From: Mesostigma viride | Lineage: Eukaryota; Streptophyta; Mesostigmatophyceae; Mesostigmatales; Mesostigmataceae | Direction of reading: 5' to 3' | Assembly (NCBI GenBank): GCA_009746045.1 | Contig: RPFO01000016.1 | Coordinates: forward strand, 1,041,895-1,088,186 | DNA: 46,292 bases | Part shown: in pieces, positions 1-9,600 of the stretch | How the letters are laid out: the number at the start of each line of letters is the position of its first letter | Numbering within the stretch: the first letter of the stretch is position 1 | Translations under genes and position numbers: made by a program | The notes under the pieces: model-generated | Told to the model about the DNA's origin: nothing | The model's input: the letters and a program-made list of their open reading frames with translations, nothing else | Databases searched by the model: none

Positions 1-670
1 GTGCCGGCCAGGCTGGGCTGGTCGCAGTCCTGCGGGGGGGCCACGTGAGGTGTCTACCTGGTTGGTGCGAGCTAGGTGCCCTAGGACTAGCTGCAGGCGG
101 CGTTGCTTAATTGTGCTGGTGATATAGGGCATGCCCTGGTACAGGTCCTCATTGCGGACATTCAAGCAGCATATCCTACTCTGAAAATGGAACGCAGCAT
201 GCTGCCAGGTGACCGCGCCGTCCAGCTTGCGGGCCAGGTCGGCGGTGAGGGTCCACGTCTCGGCGCCATACGTGAGAACAGGAAGGACGAGGACCTTGAA
301 CAGGTCCTGTTTCTCGATCTTGCCCAGGGGCTTGCGCCACAGGGCCCGGTACTGGCGTAAAGCGTGCCAGGCAAGGGAGATGCGGTGGTCCACATCCACC
401 TCGCAGCTAGGGAGCAGGCTGCCCAGCAGCTTAACGCGGTCCCGATACAGGACTCGAGAGCCGTCTAGGAGATAGAGGGGCGGCGCTGAGGTGGTGAGCC
501 CAACCGCCAGGGCCTCTGTCTTCTTGCTGACCTCAAGCCCCACTGCACGGGCCTCGAGAGCCAGGCAGTCAAGCCATGTCTGCACGTGCTCAGTGTCCTC
601 AAAGAGGGTGGTGTCGTCTGCGTAAATGATGTCTGCTAGCCGAATCTCCGTGTCCGCACCGCCATCAAGG
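1..670 (-). mobile_element. LINE ORF2 reverse-transcriptase fragment (inverted 5' part of a LINE copy)
   Basis: On the minus strand this stretch reads as the C-terminal part of a non-LTR retrotransposon reverse transcriptase. The catalytic YADD box is encoded at 613-624. Downstream come the family-typical VLPVLTYGAETWTL block and a KQRRLQLVLGHLART block. The frame is open over most of the segment, but it is truncated on the 5' side near 670 and runs off the window at position 1. It is followed on the opposite strand by a LINE 3' terminus (671-769). The pair therefore looks like one insertion with its 5' part inverted. The protein would act in target-primed reverse transcription; this copy is dead. 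The LINE identity is secure; the clade is not assigned. Confidence 0.85.
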
Positions 671-769
671 AATATGTGATACATGATCTCCCAACGGAGG
701 CATGTTATAATTTAATTTAATTTAATTTAATTTAATTTAATTTAATTTAATTTAATTTATTTTATTTTA
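671..769 (+). mobile_element. LINE 3' terminus with stem-loop and (TTTAA)n tail
   Basis: A short piece of LINE 3' UTR carries the stem-loop ACATG-AT-CTCC-CAAC-GGAG-G-CATGT at 681-705. It is followed directly by about ten TTTAA/TTTAT units. The same 3' end recurs at 1692, 1973, 20511 and 24708 with different pentamer tails. The orientation is opposite to the adjoining reverse-transcriptase fragment, as expected for a twin-primed insertion. Confidence 0.7.
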
Positions 770-1235
770 CACCCCCCGCATTGGTAGTTTTAATTCCCCT
801 CAGCCGAAAGACCCTTCGGAATTAGACATTAGCGTTTTATTGGTTGAAAGTGGTACTGTGCCCGCCCAATTAATTAATTGTTAGTTTGTTTGTTTGGTTA
901 CCGAACAACCGTTGAACTGGCTGCGAAATTTAATAATTCTTTGTTTGTTGACTTTGTTATGTATAACCCAGCCGGATGCACTGCTCTTACGGCTAGGAAA
1001 AGCACATTTTTCAGCCAGAGATTTAATATTTCTTTGTTTGTTAGCGAGAAAGCTGCACACGTGACAGGAAAATAATATTTATTTACACTTTCTTTGTTTG
1101 TTTGGTAGCTTCAAAAACTACAGTTGACTACACTCGGGAATTAGTTAATTAAAATTCTTTTGTTTTATTTATCGTTTGCAGCTGGCCGGCGCCCAGCCTC
1201 ATAATTATTTAGTATTCTTACCAATGCGGGGGGTG
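770..1235. mobile_element. 466-bp MITE-like element with 17-bp TIRs
   Basis: The ends are a perfect 17-bp inverted repeat (CACCCCCCGCATTGGTA at 770-786 and its complement at 1219-1235). An identical 12-bp sequence, TATTTTATTTTA, lies directly outside both ends (758-769 and 1236-1247) and is a candidate target-site duplication. The flank is AT-rich, so part of that match may be chance and the true duplication could be as short as TA. Inside, TTCTTTGTTTGTT-like motifs recur about five times. The only ORF is short (878-1075) and there is no transposase, so it would be non-autonomous. Confidence 0.65.
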
Positions 1236-1248
1236 TATTTTATTTTAT

Positions 1249-1440
1249 GGCATGCCAATGTAAAGGTCCTCATTGCGGACATGAGCAGCATATCCTACTC
1301 TGAAAATGGATCGCAGCATGTTGGTGAGGTCCCGCGCCGTCCAGCTTGCGGGCCAGGTCGGCGGTGAGGGTCCACGTGGCCCCATACGTAAGAACAGGAA
1401 GGACGAGGACCTTAAACGGGTCGATCCTGTTCGATCGATC
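1249..1440 (-). mobile_element. LINE ORF2 fragment (inverted 5' part of second copy)
   Basis: The minus strand encodes the same LINE reverse-transcriptase C-terminal block as 1-670 (VLVLPVLTYGA.WTLTADLARKLDGA). It is shorter and carries small indels that break the frame. It meets sense-orientation LINE 3' UTR at about 1441. Confidence 0.75.
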
Positions 1441-1725
1441 TTGAGACGCCATAGTAGGTGCTAGGATAGCCTTAGTGGTGTGCAGGCCGGTGCACTTTGC
1501 ATGTGCACCCAGAGCAGGTGTAGTTTACACCATACCCTTGCAGGAAGTAAAAAAATAAATTAATTAAATTATAACATGCCTCCGTTGCAGGAAGTAGCCC
1601 AGAGTGTATTATAAGCCATACACCCCTTCTCAGGGATATGAAGGAGACAACCAGCGCAAAATACAATAATATATGCATGTGCTACATAAGTACATATACT
1701 CCCAACAGCCGGAGTTATGTTACAA
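1441..1725 (+). mobile_element. LINE 3' UTR and stem-loop (sense part of second copy)
   Basis: This is similar to the 3' UTR after the complete ORF1 at 20290-20540. Shared blocks are GAGACGCCAT, CCCTTGCAGGAAGTA and GTGCTACATA...TATACTCCCAAC. The stem-loop lies at 1692-1720 and has a 4-base insertion near the loop. The TTCCR array follows immediately as its tail. Confidence 0.7.
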
Positions 1726-1730
1726 TTTCA

Positions 1731-1962
1731 TTCCATTCCATTCCATTCCATTCCGTTCCGTTCCGTTCCGTTCCGTTCCGTTCCGTTCCGTTCCGTTCCG
1801 TTCCGTTCCGTTCCGTTCCGTTCCGTTCCGTTCCGTTCCGTTCCGTTCCGTTCCGTTCCGTTCCGTTCCGTTCCGTTCCGTTCCGTTCCGTTCCGTTCCG
1901 TTCCGTTCCGTTCCGTTCCGTTCCGTTCCGTTCCGTTCCGTTCCGTTCCGTTCCATTCCATT
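1731..1962 (+). repeat. (TTCCG)n / (TTCCA)n microsatellite array
   Basis: About 46 pentamers, with TTCCA units at both edges and TTCCG in the core. The array starts right after a LINE stem-loop, so it is best read as an expanded LINE 3' tail. The long open frames across it (SVPFR and NGTER repeats) are artefacts of a stop-free pentamer. Confidence 0.95.
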
Positions 1963-1972
1963 CAATAATTTG

Positions 1973-2020
1973 ACATGATCTCCCCACGGAGTCATGTCGT
2001 AATTTCATTTTTCAATTTAA
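1973..2020 (+). mobile_element. Second LINE 3' stem-loop after the array
   Basis: ACATGA-T-CTCC-CCAC-GGAG-TCATGT at 1973-1997 forms a 6-bp outer and 4-bp inner stem. An AT-rich degenerate tail follows. It belongs to the same family as the other LINE termini here, but there is no recognisable body upstream. Confidence 0.55.
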
Positions 2021-3462
2021 TGATGCAGATGCTGAGTGTGACTTTCGTGCAATTTTATTTTTTCTAATGAGACTAGTATAGTAATCCGTGGAGCCCATGC
2101 CCATGCGCATGGCACGCAAGTACTTACGTACTTACTTACCCCACCCAGCTTGTGCCGAGCGGCTGAGTACAATACGTTCAAAGCACACAATCCAAAGCTA
2201 AACCACCAAAAGAAAGCTCTTATTCCTAGAAGCCATGAACCCCTTGGGTCCTGGAGAGACCACCGCGCTACCCCACCAGACCGGGCTTCATGGTAAGTGA
2301 GACAAAGTTCTATGTGTACATGTGCATGTGTGAACATGTAATGATACAGGCACGCACAACTTAGCCAGTAATGTGCAGTGCATGCATGCCCGCCTGAACG
2401 GATATCAATGGCAGTGCAGTGGCGCACGCCTATCGCCTCTGCCCGAGCCACCACCGAGGGGCGAGGCATGCACCACCCGGTCCTGCTGAACAGGAGCTGG
2501 GGGTACGGCAGTCATCGACACCTCGTCACAATGCGACACATTCACTCACGATTATTGAATCTAGTACCACGATGTCAGTATAAACAATCTGCCACGATGG
2601 GTGATGCTCAGCAGGACCAATCATTTTCATCCATCCGTTCGCGCTCCGTAAGCAGGGACCTCCCCCTTGCCTTCCAATACATGAGCCTCAACACTTGGGC
2701 TCTCGGGATCTCCAGGTCACCTAACCAACGCTTTGCTTGGCGCCATGCTCAAGATCCGGCGCCAGCTGGCAGATCCGCCACAAGCATGCCATTTGCTACA
2801 CGTATCGAGGTACCCGAGTAGTATACAAATAACTGCTGTATGTATATGGACAGATTCCTCGCTCTGGGTCCACATCACGTCTATGTACCGTCAAGGCGTA
2901 TGTATAGACGATACTACTATCTATTTATCTATCTTTATCTATATAGATATATCTTTCAATCTATATACTAGCGAGGCATCCATCCTCGACATCCACATCC
3001 ACCGGGATGGCCGCTGTCGAGTGCCTTCACATCCGCAGCCCTTCCATGAGCCCTCTCCTCTCTACCTCTCTCTTATTGTACATATAGAACGGCCCATAGA
3101 CGGCATCCCTTATTAAATATATAGCAGTGCGCGTGAGCAGCTTGAACTGCCACATGCACAGCTGCAACGCCCTTGACAACCAAGCCGCGTTTTTCTTTAT
3201 ACAGATGAGCCTCCCTTGATATTTGGCGAGACGACTTTATTGTATATGCGAGCAGCGCTCATAGTGCCGCCCTCGAGGTTCTGTCGCCCTCTCCGTGATC
3301 AGGCCATCTTGCCCCCCCATGTTATGTGTACATGCAGCACACCCTCCCGGCTGCGGACAGCGTCCACCGAAAAAAGCCAGCGCTCACGGCTCGGTCGCTT
3401 TCATCTGCAACAAGCCAGCGCTCACTTGCTCTATATGTAGATGAGCCGGCCTGTCTCCCTTG
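2021..3462. other. Intergenic stretch downstream of the histidine kinase; nothing recognised
   Basis: No frame here resembles a known protein. The ORFs of about 150 codons overlap each other on both strands and have no conserved motif. A short (CTAT)n tract lies at about 2918-2965. GCCAGCGCTCAC occurs twice, near 3377 and 3414, just beyond the kinase stop codon, and would be in or near its 3' UTR. Confidence 0.5.
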
Positions 3463-3674
3463 TCACCCCTCGGTCGCGTACATCTGCAGCACCTCGATGA
3501 GGCGCGCCTTGAGGATGGGCTTCATGATCACGTCGTCCATCCCGCTGTCCATGCAGATGAGGCGCGCGACCTCGGCCGAGTCGGCGGTCGTGGCCACCAC
3601 GGGCGTGCGCAGGCCCGGGAACTCGGACGACTCAAACTCCCGGATGAGGCGCGTCGCCGTCACTCCGTCCATCT
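3463..3674 (-). CDS. Histidine kinase exon 9: end of receiver and stop codon
   Basis: The exon encodes EMDGVTATRLIREFE and continues to VVATTADSAEVARLICMDSG and DDVIMKPI. These are the receiver switch Thr (ATTADS) and conserved Lys (MKPI). Translation stops at TGA 3465-3463 after LIEVLQMYATEG, which closes alpha-5, so the receiver is full length. Confidence 0.92.
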
Positions 3675-6600
3675 CTGGAAAAAGAGAAAAAAGGAACGAA
3701 AGGGGAAAAAAGAAAGGGAGGGGGGAGGGGGGGGGGGCGAGAAGAGAAAAGGCAACTGTGGGTTTAGCGTTTCAGTTGTAGGGTTGGGTACAGGGGTCAA
3801 AGTTTAGGGTTGACGGCAGATTTTATGGGTTACGGGTTGAGGGTAGGGCTTCAGGGTAGGGCTGACGGCTTAAGGCCTAGGCAAGTGAATATTGAGTTGT
3901 GGGGGTGGGGTCAGAGGCAGCTCGCGGATTGGAGGTAATGGGTCACACGGAAGACGGGAGGCCAACGGGAGGCCAAAGGGATCCATGACACTGTGCACCC
4001 GAGACGAAAAAAGCCGTATGGGTCCATGACATATAAAAAGACCAGCACATGAGCAAGCCCGGCATGTCAATCGCATCGTCCCACAGCCTCCTTGTGTGCA
4101 AGCTTACATGTAAGGAAGTATAGACGCCTCGAAATATTGCAGTACAGAAGCCTTGAACTATAAAAGTATACAAGCCTTGAGATATAGGAGTATGTAGAAG
4201 CCTTGAACTATGTAAATATGGATGCCTTGAAATACACGGTATAGAAGCTGTACTCCATAGTAAAGAGGCCTTGAACTACAGTAGTATAGCAGCCTTGAAG
4301 GAGTTGAATCGCGTAGAGATACCCAGACGAGGAGAGTAGGAAAGTCGCCCCATACCCGGCATGTGGAAGTCCATGAAGATACAGTCCCACGGCCGCATCG
4401 TGGAGCACGCGCGCTTCTTGTAGAGGGTGAGCGCCTCGAGGCCATTGTTGGCCACCTCGACCGCGCAGCCGGCACGCTCCAGCAGCGCCCGCGCCACTTT
4501 CTGAAAAGGGGAGGGGGGAGGGGGGGCAAGTTACGATGACAAGGCGAGGCGCGCAGCCAGACGTTTATTAGATAGATAGAGAGTTTGGATGGGTAGATGG
4601 AACAAGGTTTTGATTTTAAAAAGGGAAGCCCTTTGACTTAAGTCAGTATGCTACTAGGATTCGAACGCAGCAGCATCCCGTAGGTACCACGACCCACCAC
4701 TACCGCGACCCCACACCGACCACCACAGTGACCACACGACCCACCTGGTTGGTCCTGTCGTCCTCCACGACCAGCACGTGTGGGCGCGCCTTGCGCACGG
4801 CATGCGCTCCGTCCCTGGGCGACCCTGGCAGCAGCACCGCCGAGAAGCACTGCAGGGCCGTCTCCCCCCCCTCCTCCGCCTCGTCCCCCACCCCCTCGCT
4901 CTCCTCCTCCGTCTCCTCCTCCGGCTCCCGGAGCTCCATCCGGCTGTCCTTCCTGCCAATCGACCCGCGCCCGCTCGCGCTCGACACATGTGTGTGCTTG
5001 CTCCCCCCCTCGGGTTTACCGTTCCCGTCGCCGCCCTTGTGCTTTCCGTCGGCACCGGGGGGTGAGGCCCCGTCATGATGCTTGTCAGGCCGGCCGGGAC
5101 CCCCCCCCGGGACGCACATCCCGCAATTGAACCCGATCTCCATGGAGAGTGACCGGATGGGGCACTTCCCGAGGGCGATGCTCGGTTTGACCCACGACGA
5201 GATTGCCTCCGCGTCCTCCCAGGGAGGCATGGACCCATAATCCCTGACGCTGATCGCGATGTCGCGGAGACAGACCGGGTTCACGAAGCACCCGCCGTCG
5301 ACGCAACGGCGCATCTTGGCCGCACAAGGGAGCGGGAGGAGCGCCTCCCCGACCTGCTCGCTCACCCCCAGGATCCCCCTTGAGACGCCCTCGAGGCGAG
5401 CCATCGACTCCGCTAACATCCCGGTGGTCCTCGAGTGGTGGCTCTCCGTGAGGTGCAGGATGATCACCACGGAGGGCGCGGACCCTAGCTCCGGCAGCAG
5501 CTTTTCGAGCTCTTCGACCGACTCGTGCTCCGCCGAGCTGCTCGCGCAGTCCTCCTCGGCACACCGCTCGCCGCAGCCCGTCGTGCTCGCGCCGCAACCG
5601 CCCGCGGTGCCCACGCTGTCGGCACCGTCGCTCGAGATGCGAGAGACCAGCGATCGGCGGCCGACCCTCGCCCGAGGAGCGTCCACCGTTTGATGCAGGC
5701 CCTCGCTCGAGGTATGGGGCGCGTCTCCCAAGGCAGGGCGACTACCTGAGGCATGGCCCTCCCATGTCTCACAACAACGAGACTCGTTCGAGGCATGCTG
5801 GCTTTCTCCCTCGTGATGACCCATCGCCCGGCTACTCCCATCCATCTCCCCCGATCGCCGCAAGCTCCCATCCGCTTCCATCGATTCAAGCCGGGTCGCA
5901 TCCGTCCCCATAGGACCGCTCGCATCAGCTTCCGTGGATCGATGCCGGGGTGATGGGGATGGATGCCCGGTCCCATTGCTCTCCGTCAGAGATACCCGCC
6001 CGCCGTCTCTCTCATGGCGACATTGAGGTTGCCGCGTCTCCTTTGCATCGGAGCATGGTCGGGTCTCACTCACCACATCCGAGCAGAGCCGGGCGCCGGA
6101 GGTCAAGCTTTCGTCACGCGGCGACCGGAAAGGGGATGCCCCGCCCCCCTCTCTCTCCGGGTCCGTCGGGCCCGAATCGGAAACTATGCGGACGCCCGTG
6201 TCGCTAATGCTGACGCCGGTACTGGTAGCCGTACCCATCCCAGCGTCGCCACCAGAATCGCACATCCCATACGTAGCTGAATCCATCCCAGCACTCGTAC
6301 AGACATCAAAATGGCTGCCAGACGGGCCGTGAGCGACCGCCGCAGGCACGGCCGCCGATGCTGTGACCCCCCACGTGAGCACCCCGATGGGCAGCAAGGG
6401 CTGCATGGGGGCGCTGACCGAGCGGCGGACCACCTGCCGCTCGCCACGTGGCGGCTCGCCGCGCGCCTGCCGTTCCCTCTCCTCCAATAGCGTGACGGCG
6501 GCCTGGACCGATGAGACCGATGCGACGCCCTCGGCGCCCAGGGACTTCATAAAGGAGGCGACGACGTCGCGGCGTGACGTGTGCGTGTCGATAATGAGAC

Positions 6601-9600
6601 ACGACAGGCCGGAAAGGGAGAGCGCGGGGACGACATACTCTGGGCGAACGACAGCGCCACCTGGCGCGACGTGGATGGGCAGGAGGACCCTGGCCCAGAA
6701 CTCGGAGCCGACACCCAGCGTGGTGTTGCAGCCGACCGAGCCGCCCATGAGGCTGGCGAGTTCCTTGCAGATGGCGAGACCTGGGGGGGGGGGCGGGGGG
6801 AGAGAGGAAAGACCACGGCAAGAAGCAGTGGCAAGAATCAGGATAGTGGAATGAATAAGGGTGGATAGCGAATAAAGGGATAAGGAAGGGGAATGAATAA
6901 GGGTGGATAGCGAATAAAGGGATAAGGAAGGGGGATGAATAAGGGTGGATAGCGAATAAAGGGATAAGGAAGGGGGATGAATAAGGGTGGATAGCGAATA
7001 AAGGGATAAGGAAGGGGAATGAATAAGGGTGGATAGCGAATAAAGGGATAAGGAAGGGGGAGGGGGGGAGAAGAGGAGAAAGAATGAGGGTAGGCAATAG
7101 AAGTAGGATGCCGAGGCCTGGGGGTGGGGTGGGGGGGACACGAGGGGGGAACACGAACGGTGTTAATGGCCACAACAAGAATAGTTACAGGAATAAATAT
7201 GCCCGTATGAAATATGCCCTTGTTACAACCTTATCCTAACCCTAAGAATAGTTCTAATGACCAATACGCTGGTAGCGAAACGCACGAATGGTAGAAACCA
7301 TCGGCGCAGCGCCCTGGTACACCATTTGTGCAATCCCTGGCAAGACTGTGTCGTAGTCGGACGAAAAAGAGTAAACGTATATTGCTGCATATGGTACCGG
7401 TCAACGTCGGATGCCCCCACCCTGTATGTGGGACCATCAGAAATACTAGTTAGCGATAATAGAGAGTAAATAGTGAGAAAAGATTCGATGATTAGAGTAC
7501 TCGTACTACTATACACACCTAGCATGGAAATACCCCCCCCCCCCCCCCAAAGTACTACATCCCCCCCCCAAGAAAAAACTACATCCCCTCCCCCCCCCCG
7601 TACCCAGCCCTGTGCCCCCAAAGTTGCGCGTCGTCGAAATGTCCGCCTGCGAGTAGCGCTGGAACAGGTGGGGGACCATGTCGGTGGCGATGCCGATACC
7701 AGAGTCGGCCACGCTGAAGTGGAGCTGGTAGCTGGCGCCGTCGGGCGAGAGCTCGCCCCCCAGGGACACGAGGACGTAGCCCTTGAGCGTGAACTGGAGA
7801 AAACGGGGGATGGAGTGGGGGCCACACGTTGCGGCGCGTCAGAGGGGTGGGCGGAGCATGAACATTAATAAACATTATCCCATACTATTTTTATATGCAT
7901 AGTAGTACATAAACAGTCGTACATGTTATGGTGAACGGCCGTACTATAAACAAGCCAACAGGAATCCAGCCACAGGTTCGATGGAAATGACAAGCAGGGG
8001 TCATGGAGGCCTCAAATTACTCGAGCAACTTTAGGTGACGACCTCGGATAACTCGACCAACTTTTATTTAATTTGGTGTATTTTTCCAGGGTCATTTCTC
8101 TCAAGCCCTGCAGAGTAGACTGCGTCATGTGGGCACCACTAGAGGAACCTTCGACCCCTATACACAACAAGAAGGATCGAGGGAGGGTGACCTCGACCAG
8201 CTTGCACTAGCTTCTCTCATGGCCACAAGTGTGCTTGCAATAACTCGTTCTAAATCATGTTGAGCCGCTCCTGCGGTCAGGAGCCACAGAGGGTAAGCGC
8301 AGTTCCTCTCGCCCTGCCAGGTTGAAGGGAGATCACTGGGATTGTGCTGGGCTGTGGGTGCGTGGGTCGTTCCTCCCCTGAGCAACCCACTGACAATGAC
8401 AGGAGTTAATTATTTATTGATAGAAACATATGGGTCTTTGCTCCTGCGCTACTTAGCTGAATAGTGACCCACCTTGACGGCGTTGCCCAAGTAGTTGAGG
8501 AACAGCTGTCGCAGACGGCACGAGTCGCCCAGCACAAAGTTGGGCACGGTGGGCGACACCTGCGATGGGGTTGATAGCCGAAGTATGATAAATAGGGCAG
8601 CATGACGAATAGATAGCAGAAGTATGATAGATAGGGCAGCATGACGAATAGATAGCAGAAGTATGATAAATAGGGCAGCATGACGAATAGATAGCAGAAG
8701 TATGATAAATAGGGCAGCATGACGAATAGATAGCAGAAGTATGATCGATAGGGCAGCATGACGAATTTATTATATGAAAATATATGAGGAGATAAGGCAC
8801 GGTGGGCGACACCTGCACATTGTTCAGTAAGGGTGCCATAATAGGGCAGCATGACCAAGTCATAACAACAGGAAATGAGCTTGAGAGTTGGGCGTGGCGG
8901 GTGACAAAGATGTATACGCAACAAGGATGTATACGCGACAGAGGTGACAAAGATATGGCATCAATAGTTATGATAGTAATGATAATAATGATAAAATTGA
9001 TAAAAATATAAAAGATAGAAACCAAGGAATCAGAGCACCTGCACTATATCTTGCCGTGGACCATTCTCCATTTTATGCCTTGGAGGTGAGCAGCTCGAGG
9101 CAGCCATAATGAACTGAAACACCACACACCACAGCCTACTTGGACATGGGAAGTCGCACGGCCGCACCTTGCAGTAGATGTGCACCCCTTTCTGGCTCGC
9201 CTTGGAGGTGACCAGCTCGAGGCAGTCGCACAGAGTCTCCATCAGCGCGACGGGGCGAGACTCGAGGGACATCTTCCCAGCCTCCATCTGGCGTTGGCGG
9301 AAGAAAGGACAGCGAGAACGAGACTGGGTGTTGGTGTTAATGCTGGCGTTGGCATTGGCGGACCAAAGGTGGCCGGCAAGATGGCCAGACAAACGTGTTG
9401 TTGGTGTCAGCGCAAAGCAAGAGAACGAGGGCGAGACTGGGCAAGGGAAGGGAATTTCCAGAGCAAGTGGGCAGAGAGATGCAAAGAGCGTGGACTTGTC
9501 AGAGGAAGTGGACAGATCAATATAAAGCACAGAGCCCGCCCCATCTCTCTTAATCACCCCTCACTCATCCTTCACTCATCCCTCACTCATCCTTCACTCA

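Noticed and set aside
1638-2008. SVPFR / NGTER repeat proteins
   Set aside because: Pure (TTCCG)n translation in every frame.
2378-2821. Plus-strand 147-codon ORF
   Set aside because: No motif, no splice context, overlapped by a similar-length minus-strand ORF; not distinguishable from chance.
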